Of a DNA stretch of 32,752 bases, positions 26,609 through 32,752 are shown piece after piece; positions within the stretch are counted from its first letter, which is position 1, and each line of letters starts with the position of its first letter. Under the pieces are notes generated by a model. It was not told the DNA's origin. It ran no database searches and was given only the letters and a program-made list of their open reading frames with translations. Origin of the DNA: Kiritimatiellia bacterium (GTDB lineage Bacteria > Verrucomicrobiota > Kiritimatiellia > JAAZAB01); the NCBI GenBank assembly GCA_028718125.1, contig JAQUMN010000043.1:1-32752 (forward strand), written 5' to 3'. The position numbers and the translations under genes are program-made.

Positions 26609-27109
26609 ATGGGAACCAAAGCGAGAGAAATCATCGGGATGGATGTCGATCAGCTCATCACCCTGTTGCGAAAAGCGTTTTCCGACGAATGGCTGGCGTA
26701 TTACCAGTATTGGGTCGGCGCCCAGGTCGTGAAAGGCCCGATGAAAGACGCGGTTATTGCCGAGCTGAATCAGCATGCGGCCGATGAGTTGCGGCATGCC
26801 GGCATGGTGTCTTTGCGAATCATTGAACTTGGCGGCATGCCGGTTACCAAACCGGCTGATTGGTATAAATGGACGAACTGCGGCTATGAAGCCCCGGACG
26901 ATCCCTATGTGGAAAGTATTCTGAAGCAGAATATCAAGGGCGAACAGTGTGCCATTACGACGTATTCCAACCTGCTCAAGACGACCCGGGAAGCCGATCC
27001 GGTCACCTATAACATGGTGGTTCAGATCCTTCAGGACGAAGTGTCGCACGAAGAAGACCTGCAAAATCTGGAAGAAGATATTCAGCTGATGATCGGACAT
27101 AACAAGTGA
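26609..27109 (+). CDS. Ferritin-like (bacterioferritin/Dps-like) protein
   Basis: A 166-residue four-helix-bundle protein. The expected iron ligands are visible: Glu27 in SDEWLAYYQY, Glu60 and His63 in ADELRHAG, Glu112 in IKGEQCAI, and Glu144 with His147 in QDEVSHEED. This is the ExxH pattern of a diiron site. It may oxidise and store iron or remove peroxide. AAGGAGG gives a strong ribosome-binding site. It starts a run of oxygen-defence genes with ferredoxin and superoxide reductase downstream. Exact subclass (Dps-like, bacterioferritin or rubrerythrin-like) is not settled; no C-terminal rubredoxin domain is present. Confidence 0.85.
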   Translation: MGTKAREIIGMDVDQLITLLRKAFSDEWLAYYQYWVGAQVVKGPMKDAVIAELNQHAADELRHAGMVSLRIIELGGMPVTKPADWYKWTNCGYEAPDDPYVESILKQNIKGEQCAITTYSNLLKTTREADPVTYNMVVQILQDEVSHEEDLQNLEEDIQLMIGHNK

Positions 27110-27242
27110 TCCCGGGATATGATGCGAACGCCGTATTTCCCCGAGGCGGGTAGTTATGCAATAGGGGCGCCAAGGCGGAATGGGCAATCGGCTCGCGCTT
27201 GGTATTTACCGGGATAAATAAAATACAGAAGGGAAGGTGAAT

Positions 27243-27572
27243 ATGAGGAACGCAGCGACAGGCAAAAACGAACAGAAAAAAACGCTGCCCGCTAAAAAGG
27301 CCGGGCGTGGGAAAACGCAAAAGGTCCGTTTGAAGGTCAAGGCGCGCCCCGGGTGTGTCGTCTGTATTGCCGGCACATTCAACCAATGGAATCCACTCGC
27401 AAACCGGATGACGCCGGAGGGCGATGGTTTCTACGTTGCCGATCTTGAGCTTCCGGCCGGGCGCCACGAATACAAATTCCTGATCGACGGCGTTTGGCAT
27501 CTGGATCCGGCGTGTCCGCATTGTATTCCCAATGCGTTCGGTTCGCAGAACCATGTGGTTGAGGTTTGTTGA
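27243..27572 (+). CDS. Stand-alone CBM48/AMPK-type glycogen-binding domain protein
   Basis: A 109-residue protein whose second half is an early-set domain of the isoamylase/AMPK-beta type: CIAGTFNQWNPLANRM, then GRHEYKFLIDGVWHLDP. The FNxWN and YKFxxDGxW marks are the classic carbohydrate-binding residues. The first 30 residues are basic and probably disordered. GGGAAGG precedes the ATG at 27243; a GTG at 27237 is also possible. It probably binds glycogen or starch-like glucan. Its place among oxygen-defence genes is unexplained. Confidence 0.85.
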   Translation: MRNAATGKNEQKKTLPAKKAGRGKTQKVRLKVKARPGCVVCIAGTFNQWNPLANRMTPEGDGFYVADLELPAGRHEYKFLIDGVWHLDPACPHCIPNAFGSQNHVVEVC

Positions 27573-27609
27573 ACAGGTTCGGCGCCGACGGGAGCAAGAA
27601 TCGTCTGTT

Positions 27610-27761
27610 ATGAATGTTATTACCGAGAACGATGTGTGCATTGGGTGCGGAATCTGCGCAAATAAATGCCCGGATATATTCGCGTGCGATGGAAAGTTGG
27701 CGGTAGTAAATACCGTTCCGCCGACAGTTGCCCGGTGGACGCCATTAAGATCAAGGAGTAG
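27610..27761 (+). pseudogene. Small [4Fe-4S] ferredoxin with an internal frameshift
   Basis: The start frame reads MNVITENDVCIGCGICANKC with Cys10, 13, 16 and 20. The expected end SCPVDAIKIKE with the last cluster Cys is present in a different frame and stops at 27761. The frames meet near 27715-27722, where about ten residues seen in relatives are also lacking. The gene therefore seems to carry a small deletion. As read, the protein would end RSSRVPVRA at 27783 without the last Cys and could not hold a normal cluster. Assembly error is possible. Confidence 0.75.
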
Positions 27762-27812
27762 CCGTGTGCCTGTCAGGGCATGAACGGACAACATTAAGAA
27801 AGGAAAGACGCC

Positions 27813-28208
27813 ATGCCTGCGTTAAGCGAAACAATCCAAAGAGCCGACTGGAAATCGGAAAAACATGTGCCGGTCATCGAATGTCCCGAGAGCGTCAAGC
27901 CGGATCAATTATTTGATGTCACGGTATCGGTGGGTCAGGTCGTTGGCCATCCCAACACTACGGAGCATCATATCCGCTGGATCATGTTGTGTTTTCATCC
28001 GGAGGGTGAAAAAGCCGTCTTCCAAGCGGGGCGTTTCGAGTTTACGGCTCATGGCGAGTCCGTAAAAGGCGCCAATCAGGGGCCGGTGTCAACGCATCAC
28101 AAGGCGGCGGCGACTTTGAAACTTTTAAAATCCGGGACTTTGCAGGCGCTGGCCTATTGCAATATCCACGGTTTATGGGAATCTTCAAGGGAAATCCGGG
28201 TAAAATAA
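27813..28208 (+). CDS. Superoxide reductase (neelaredoxin type)
   Basis: This non-haem iron enzyme reduces superoxide to peroxide without making oxygen, typical of anaerobes. The 131-residue protein has the centre II ligands: EKHVP with Glu16 and His18, GHPNTTEHHI with His46 and His52 and nearby His53, and CNIHGLW with Cys116 and His119. It lacks the N-terminal desulforedoxin domain, so it is the single-iron class. AGGAAAG precedes the ATG. The upstream small ferredoxin may once have donated electrons. The last codons overlap a terminator stem. Confidence 0.93.
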   Translation: MPALSETIQRADWKSEKHVPVIECPESVKPDQLFDVTVSVGQVVGHPNTTEHHIRWIMLCFHPEGEKAVFQAGRFEFTAHGESVKGANQGPVSTHHKAAATLKLLKSGTLQALAYCNIHGLWESSREIRVK

Positions 28209-28222
28209 CCCGGATTTCTTTT
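28191..28222 (+). terminator. Perfect intrinsic terminator overlapping the superoxide reductase stop
   Basis: An 11-bp stem (28191-28201 pairs with 28208-28218) with a six-base loop is followed by TTTT. The stop codon lies in the loop and stem, so the stem is part of the coding sequence. It closes the oxygen-defence gene run. Confidence 0.9.
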
Positions 28223-28351
28223 CCACGCCTGATGATGGGCGTGAATCCCGGTCGGGATCGATCGTGATGCCCAAATGGACAACCGCGCCGTTCCCCGCGC
28301 TGGAAAGTGCTGGCTTTCGGATTGTCGGCCCGGCCAGGCGGACATGGATTT

Positions 28352-28379
28352 GCCGCCCCGTCTCCTGATCAGGGGCGGC
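28352..28379. other. GC-rich hairpin
   Basis: GCCGCCCC at 28352-28359 pairs with GGGGCGGC at 28372-28379 around a 12-base loop. It lacks a T run, so it is not a standard terminator. It may be a structured piece of the leader of the PAS gene. Confidence 0.5.
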
Positions 28380-28470
28380 CATTGCTTTGTACCCGCCTCA
28401 ACGAATGCCGCGATTGTGGAAATTTTCCGCGGGCCGGGCGCATGGTTATCACGGCGGCGTCATTCATTCT

Positions 28471-28638
28471 GAAACCGGCGTCGTCGCAGTCCCGATACCC
28501 GCCCACGGCGTGATCGGGACGCCCTCCAATATCGCGAAAGAATTGGCATTCGTGCCGGGGACAGCCTGCCCGCCATAGTCCGGCAGTTGCCGGACGAAGG
28601 AGGGAACTCCCGCGAGACCGTTCTTGACGCAACCTTGA
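28471..28638 (+). repeat. Dispersed hairpin-rich repeat, copy B
   Basis: The second copy of the block at 12842-13009, same orientation, ending 46 bases before the PAS sensor gene. It keeps the outer stem GTCCCGAT/ATCGGGAC; the four substitutions in that hairpin all fall in its loop or inner bulge. One substitution improves another hairpin to GTCCGGCA-GT-TGCCGGAC. The 51-base identical run is at 28506-28556. The complement frame is also open here, but differs from copy A as often at first and second codon positions as at third. Confidence 0.85.
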
Positions 28639-28684
28639 CAGGATTCCCCGCTGCAATTTAAAACATTGTCAAGCGATCCAATCA

Positions 28685-29356
28685 ATGGATAAAATCACGG
28701 GTAATGAAAGGACTGTGACCTGCGCTGTGAATCGTCCGTCCGTAAAAGCCGGACACCCCGCTGCCGCGAAGCGCGACGCGCGCCAAAGGACTGTTTCGGC
28801 GCCCAAAAAAGCGCCCGCCGCATTGACGTCTCAAATCATCGTTCAAACTGCTGAATTGCAGAAAACCATAATGGCGCTGAAAACCGAACAGAGGCGTTTC
28901 AACGATGTCCGGGACATCCTGCCGGTTTACGTCATACTGTTGACGCCGGATTACCATGTGCCGTTTGCCAGCCGTTTTTTTCTGGAACGCTTTGGCGAGG
29001 CCCGTGGCCGGCGTTGTTCCGAATATTTGTTCGGGCGAACCGAGCCCTGCGAGGTGTGCAAAACCTGTAACGTTCTGAAAACCAATGCGCCCCATGAGTG
29101 GGAATGGAACGGACCGGACGGCACGCGCCTCATCCTCGAGATGGGCATTGATATTACTGAACGCCGGCAAACGGAAGAACGTCTCATGACCAATGAAGGC
29201 CGTCTTTCGGAAGCGCAACGCATTGCCCATATCGGCAACTGGGATTGGAATGTCGTTACCGGCGAATTGTCATGGTCGGATGAAATCTATCGCGTTTTCG
29301 GCCTGCAACCGCAGGCGAAAGCAACCGATATAAGGAGAAAAAACCATGGCGATTAA
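28685..29356 (+). CDS. Truncated PAS-domain sensor protein
   Basis: The 223-residue protein has a basic N-terminus, a short coiled region (TAELQKTIMALKTEQRR), and a PAS domain with CEVCKTCNVL and a closing ILEMGIDITERR. A second PAS starts at about residue 178 (AQRIAHIGNWDWNVVTGEL) and then stops abruptly. No histidine kinase domain follows. The first PAS also seems to lack roughly 15 residues between GPDGT and RLILEM compared with relatives I recall. The stop lies within the start of the response regulator (overlap of 11 bases). It was probably the sensor of that regulator and lost its kinase by deletion. Confidence 0.72.
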   Translation: MDKITGNERTVTCAVNRPSVKAGHPAAAKRDARQRTVSAPKKAPAALTSQIIVQTAELQKTIMALKTEQRRFNDVRDILPVYVILLTPDYHVPFASRFFLERFGEARGRRCSEYLFGRTEPCEVCKTCNVLKTNAPHEWEWNGPDGTRLILEMGIDITERRQTEERLMTNEGRLSEAQRIAHIGNWDWNVVTGELSWSDEIYRVFGLQPQAKATDIRRKNHGD

Positions 29357-29999
29357 GATCATGCTGGTTGACGATCACAAGATTATTCGGGACGGGCTGC
29401 GCTCGTTAATTGAAAAGCAGCGTGACATGGAGGTTGTGGCCGAGGCGGCCGATGGCCAGAACGCCGTTAAAATCGCGCGTAAAATCCAGCCGCATATCTG
29501 CATCCTCGATATCGGGATGCCCGAGCTGAACGACATTGAAGCGACCCGGCAGATTGTCAAGCTCCCGCACAAGCCCAAGGTGATCGGGTTGTCCATGCAT
29601 TCCGACCGGCGCTGTGTGGCCCAAATGCTCAAGGCGGGCGCGGCAGAATATATCCTGAAGAACAGCGCTTTTGGCGAATTGGCGCAGGCCATTGCCGCGG
29701 TGATGAAAGGTGAAGTCTACCTGAACCCGGCTGTGGCCGAGACGGTGGTTGATGACCATCGGCGCGTGGTGAAACACGACGAAAATTCGGTGTATGTCCT
29801 GCTCTCCAAGCGCGAGCGCGAAGTGCTCCGGCAGATTGCGGAAGGCCGTTCGACCAAGGACATTGCTTCCGCGCTGGATATCAGCGTGAAAACCGTCGAG
29901 ACCCATCGTCGTCAAATCATGGAAAAGTTAAAGCTGCGCAGCGTGGCCGAGCTCACTAAATATGCCGTGAAAGAAGGGGTGACGGACCTGGAAATCTGA
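29346..29999 (+). CDS. NarL/FixJ-family response regulator
   Basis: A 217-residue two-domain regulator. The receiver domain has the acidic pair VDDH, the phosphoacceptor Asp55 in ILDIGMP, and the conserved Lys in YILKNS. The C-terminal LuxR-type helix-turn-helix has LSKREREVLRQIAEG and ISVKTVETHRRQIMEKL. The usual Gly after the phosphoacceptor loop (NGIEA) is Asp here. TAAGGAG precedes the ATG. The gene follows the truncated PAS sensor, so its cognate kinase may be missing or encoded elsewhere. Confidence 0.93.
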   Translation: MAIKIMLVDDHKIIRDGLRSLIEKQRDMEVVAEAADGQNAVKIARKIQPHICILDIGMPELNDIEATRQIVKLPHKPKVIGLSMHSDRRCVAQMLKAGAAEYILKNSAFGELAQAIAAVMKGEVYLNPAVAETVVDDHRRVVKHDENSVYVLLSKREREVLRQIAEGRSTKDIASALDISVKTVETHRRQIMEKLKLRSVAELTKYAVKEGVTDLEI

Positions 30000-30033
30000 C
30001 GGCTTCCTGAAGGAGTGGTAAAGGGGTTACACT

Positions 30034-30062
30034 TTGTAGGATAGTTGCGGTTGCCATATTAT
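30034..30062 (+). promoter_or_regulatory. Weak promoter candidate before the 237-residue protein
   Basis: TTGTAG (30034-30039) and TATTAT (30057-30062) are separated by 17 bases. The -10 matches five of six and the -35 three of six. The gene starts about 38 bases downstream. Confidence 0.3.
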
Positions 30063-30099
30063 GTGTATAGCAGACACTGCCTCGGCTTATGGGTGACAA

Positions 30100-30813
30100 A
30101 TGGAAAACGACAAAACAATATGTTGGCGGTCAAAGGACTATGTTCAAAAGGGCCTCTACCTGATCTTCGAGAATTCATCTCAATTGGCGCTGACCGCGGA
30201 AAATATTAAGAAAACGACGGATGAATACTGGAACAATCCGGATAAAATTCCTCCTTCCGTGAAAAAGGCCGTTGAATTTCAAAGATGTCCCTTTTGTCCC
30301 CTGAAAGGCAGGGATGATTTCTGCGACGCCTTGAGGCCGATTCTGCCGCTTTTGGACATTGTTGACCGATACATGTCCTATGACAAGGTGACGGCGATAT
30401 ACAAGGGCGATGATCGGAATCTCATCCATCTCGCCGAAACTACGATCCAGGGCGCCTTAAAATACCTCTCAATTATAAGCCTGATGCAATACTGCAAGGT
30501 CGGCCGCAAATACTGGAAATATTATGTCGGCATTATGCCCCTGACCGGGATTGAAGAATCATCCCTCCGTATGTACCTGAATATTTACTGGAGTCTGAAA
30601 GGCAATCAGGAGGAAATTCACAGGCTGATTGCCCAATTCCGCGAGCAAATCCGGATAACGGCCGAAAACCAGGTGAAACGCCTGAATATGATCTGTAAAA
30701 GCGACGGTTTTGTGAACGCTTTTATCAGCGCCCAGAATGCCGTCGAATTCCTTTCGCTTGATATTGAGCAGAGGCTCGCGCTTGCCTTCTCTAACCAAGG
30801 TTTTGGGACGTGA
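30100..30813 (+). CDS. Unrecognised protein with a CxxC-x8-C motif
   Basis: A 237-residue soluble protein that I do not recognise. The N-terminal part has Cys63, Cys66 and Cys75 in RCPFCPLKGRDDFC, which could bind a metal or act in redox. The rest is mostly helical with a Tyr-rich stretch (YCKVGRKYWKYYVGIMPL) and a long C-terminal amphipathic segment. Its ATG has GGGTGA upstream. It follows the response regulator by 100 bases with its own possible promoter, so a link to that regulator is only a guess. Confidence 0.7.
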   Translation: MENDKTICWRSKDYVQKGLYLIFENSSQLALTAENIKKTTDEYWNNPDKIPPSVKKAVEFQRCPFCPLKGRDDFCDALRPILPLLDIVDRYMSYDKVTAIYKGDDRNLIHLAETTIQGALKYLSIISLMQYCKVGRKYWKYYVGIMPLTGIEESSLRMYLNIYWSLKGNQEEIHRLIAQFREQIRITAENQVKRLNMICKSDGFVNAFISAQNAVEFLSLDIEQRLALAFSNQGFGT

Positions 30814-31025
30814 TTGTGCAAACCGGGCTGTCTCAGTCTGACCGCTTTGCAACTCAATGGGCTCATTTACGACGGCGGTTAGGAATAGTTCGCCTGCGTC
30901 GAGGATGGACAAACCCGGGCGTATTTTCTATAACAAACAACAAATTCAGGCAAACTTTATCGTTGGCTAGAAATATAGGACCCTAAATCCAGGGCGCGAA
31001 GTGGTCACCGGGCTTCACGTCCTCA

Positions 31026-31045
31026 TGGTGGAGTGGTGGAGTGGT
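31026..31045. repeat. 8-bp tandem repeat before the HerA-like gene
   Basis: TGGTGGAG occurs twice in tandem (31026-31033 and 31034-31041) plus a partial third unit, about 30 bases before the gene start. Confidence 0.6.
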
Positions 31046-31076
31046 CTTGTTCGCATCGTCAAATAGGAGGTCGCGT

Positions 31077-32576
31077 ATGAACCAGATACTTATTGGCAAA
31101 GGCGAGCAACAAGTTCAATTACTCGCCAAGTATGGCAATCGCCATGGTCTGATCACGGGCGCCACCGGCACCGGCAAGACGGTTTCTCTCATGGTATTGG
31201 CAGAGGGCTTCTCGCGCACGGGCGTGCCGGTGTTCATGGCTGACGTCAAAGGCGATGTGGCCGGCTTGGCCCTTGCTGGTATCACCAACGAGAAGACCCG
31301 GCAGCGTGTTGCCCAGATCGGCATGGAGGGCTATGCTAACGAAGCGTGTCCGGTCTTGTTCTGGGACGTGTTCGGCAAGGCCGGTCATCCGGTGCGAACC
31401 ACGATCAGCGAAATCGGCCCGAGCTTGCTGGGGCGTATTCTGGAGATTAACGATACCCAGGCCGGGATGCTGGAGATCGCTTTCAAGTTGGCGGACGACC
31501 AAGGACTGCTGTTGCTTGACCTCGACGACCTGCGCGCTCTGCTCGGCTTGCTTGCGGAAAAACGCGCGGAAATCTCGTCGCAATATGGTTTGGTCAGTGC
31601 ACAGTCCGTGGCTGCCATCCAGCGAGCCATGCTGTCGTTTCAGCGGCAAGGCGGGCAGGCCTTTTTCGGCGAGCCCGCCCTGGAACTTAACGACTTGCTG
31701 CGTACCGACCTCAGCGGCCGCGGCGTTGTCAGCATCCTTGCCGCAGACCGGCTCATCTTAAAGCCGCGATTATACTCGAGTTTGCTCTTGTGGTTGATGT
31801 CAGAGCTATTCGAGAACCTACCCGAGGTGGGCGACCTCGACAAGCCCAGGATGGTGTTTTTCTTCGATGAGGCTCACCTGCTGTTTGACGCCGCGCCCCC
31901 GGCTTTGTGCCAAAAGGTGGAGCAGGTCGTGCGAATCATACGCTCTAAGGGCGTGGGGATCTACTTTTGCTCGCAATTCCCTGACGACATGCCGAACGAA
32001 ATCCTTGGCCAGCTCGGGAACCGCATTCAGCATGCGCTGCGGGCCTACACGCCGCGTGACCAGAAGGCAGTAAACACCGCCGCGGAAACTTTCGCTCCCA
32101 ATCCGAAACTTGACGTCGCCGAAGTCATATCACAGCTCAGTGTCGGCGAAGCCCTTGTTTCCGCGCTCCAGGAGAAAGGCGTGCCGATGCCGGTTGAGCG
32201 TACGCTCATTTGCCCGCCGCGCTGCCGGATAGGGGCGATCACGCCGGAAGAGCGCGCATCCGTGCGCGCACGCAGTCCGCTGGGCAGCAAGTATGACTCA
32301 CCGGTAAACCGCGAGTCGGCCTACGAGATCCTCAGCCGAAGGGCCATGGGAAGAGAAGCCGGCGGCTCGGCGCCAGATCAAGCCGGGACAGCGAAGCCGC
32401 CCGAACGCGGGAGCCCCTTTGGCGATTTTCTTTGGGGCACCAAGCGCCGGCAGGGCATGGTGGAAACACTGGCCAAACAGGCGGCGCGCACCGTAGGAAG
32501 CCAGCTCGGACGGCAGATCTTGCGCGGCGTGCTTGGCGGCATATTAGGCGGATCGCGGCGCCGTATTAAAGCTTGA
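31077..32576 (+). CDS. HerA/YjgR-type helicase-like ATPase (DUF853)
   Basis: A 499-residue ATPase of the HerA-FtsK class. Walker A is GATGTGKT at residues 28-35, Walker B is MVFFFDEAHLLFD, and an arginine-rich sensor region follows with QLGNRIQHALRAYTPRDQ. YjgR-type proteins match it in length and layout, including the C-terminal GGILGGSRRR tail after a low-complexity linker. The ATG at 31077 has AGGAGG; an upstream start at 31041 adds 12 unconserved residues. HerA relatives pump or unwind DNA in repair and in defence systems, but no nuclease partner such as NurA is visible. Confidence 0.9.
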   Translation: MNQILIGKGEQQVQLLAKYGNRHGLITGATGTGKTVSLMVLAEGFSRTGVPVFMADVKGDVAGLALAGITNEKTRQRVAQIGMEGYANEACPVLFWDVFGKAGHPVRTTISEIGPSLLGRILEINDTQAGMLEIAFKLADDQGLLLLDLDDLRALLGLLAEKRAEISSQYGLVSAQSVAAIQRAMLSFQRQGGQAFFGEPALELNDLLRTDLSGRGVVSILAADRLILKPRLYSSLLLWLMSELFENLPEVGDLDKPRMVFFFDEAHLLFDAAPPALCQKVEQVVRIIRSKGVGIYFCSQFPDDMPNEILGQLGNRIQHALRAYTPRDQKAVNTAAETFAPNPKLDVAEVISQLSVGEALVSALQEKGVPMPVERTLICPPRCRIGAITPEERASVRARSPLGSKYDSPVNRESAYEILSRRAMGREAGGSAPDQAGTAKPPERGSPFGDFLWGTKRRQGMVETLAKQAARTVGSQLGRQILRGVLGGILGGSRRRIKA

Positions 32577-32598
32577 TCATGACTCACTCTTCGTCCGT

Positions 32599-32624
32599 CA
32601 TTCCGAGCGAAGTCGAGGAATCTC
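32599..32624. repeat. REP-like sequence at the start of the GIY-YIG gene
   Basis: This stretch (CATTCCGAGCGAAG then TCGAGGAATCTC) is an imperfect palindrome with arms ATTCC and GGAAT. From memory, closely similar sequences are abundant in many environmental bacterial genomes, commonly near GIY-YIG nuclease genes. It directly abuts the ATG at 32625. Confidence 0.5.
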
Positions 32625-32752
32625 ATGTCCCGCGAGGCATTTTACGTTTACATGACGACCAACAAGGGACAGACGACGCTGTATATCGGAGTCACGAACA
32701 GCCTGGTGCGTCGGGTCCATCAGCATCGATCTGGTGACGTATCCGGGTTCAC
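32625..32752 (+). CDS. GIY-YIG nuclease, N-terminal part, cut by the right edge
   Basis: The frame opens MSREAFYVYMTTNKGQTTLY and continues IGVTNSLVRRVHQHRSG. The YVY and YIG marks, with Arg of the RRVHQH segment, are those of small stand-alone GIY-YIG (UPF0213/YhbQ-like) nucleases. About 42 codons are present, so the C-terminal half lies outside the window. The link with the REP-like sequence just upstream suggests a REP-associated nuclease, which is inference. Confidence 0.85.
   Translation, partial: MSREAFYVYMTTNKGQTTLYIGVTNSLVRRVHQHRSGDVSGF

Larger units (their letters stand above)
28209..28684. other. Intergenic region before the PAS sensor
   Basis: This 476-base gap contains the terminator tail, a GC-rich hairpin (8-bp stem 28352-28359 with 28372-28379) and repeat copy B at 28471-28638. 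I see no coding sequence in the rest. Confidence 0.6.

Noticed and set aside
27610..27783. Programmed frameshift in the ferredoxin
   Set aside because: No slippery run at the frame junction, and about ten residues are missing, which fits a deletion better.

Overview
The window is about 32.7 kb of GC-rich bacterial DNA. It suggests an anaerobic or microaerophilic, glycan-using bacterium, probably of the PVC group (Lentisphaerota, Kiritimatiellota, Verrucomicrobiota, Planctomycetota) or a similar environmental lineage. This placement is inference. It rests on a superoxide reductase, a family of GH84-like secreted enzymes, a neutral-ceramidase-fold enzyme and a GH36-like enzyme in one run, and on short degenerate repeats between genes. 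No rRNA, tRNA or CRISPR array was seen, so taxonomy cannot be fixed from the sequence.

Layout. 1-7.8 kb is housekeeping: the start of an unidentified minus-strand gene, miaB (minus), then maf, dusB, a B12-binding radical SAM protein, a homocysteine methyltransferase/methylenetetrahydrofolate reductase fusion and a STAS protein (plus). 7.8-12.5 kb is a complete minus-strand livKHMGF-type ABC importer operon with a good sigma70-like promoter at 12623-12650. 13.1-24 kb is an accessory glycan block on the plus strand: two tandem secreted GH84-like paralogues, a ceramidase-fold protein, a GH36-like alpha-galactosidase-type enzyme, a decayed amidohydrolase and a large toroid-type protein. 24.1-26.2 kb (minus) holds a PTS enzyme I without HPr and a truncated wrbA. 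26.5-28.2 kb is an oxygen and iron defence cluster: ferritin-like protein, stand-alone CBM48 protein, damaged ferredoxin and superoxide reductase, closed by a perfect terminator. 28.7-30 kb has a truncated PAS sensor and an intact NarL-type response regulator. The right end has an unrecognised 237-residue protein, a HerA/YjgR-type ATPase and the start of a GIY-YIG nuclease.

The most unusual feature is a dispersed hairpin-rich repeat of at least 168 bp, present at 12842-13009 and 28471-28638. The copies differ by 16 substitutions and no indels in this core, have the same orientation, and each lies shortly before a plus-strand gene. A minus-strand reading frame is open through both copies, but the substitutions show no third-codon excess, which favours a structured DNA or RNA element over a protein. 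Other notable points are a hairpin insertion inside miaB, low-complexity repeats that have become protein ends (MiaB, LivG, LivF), loss of the catalytic Asp pair in one GH84-like paralogue, loss of the expected catalytic Ser in the ceramidase-fold protein, and several gene truncations between 25.8 and 29.4 kb.
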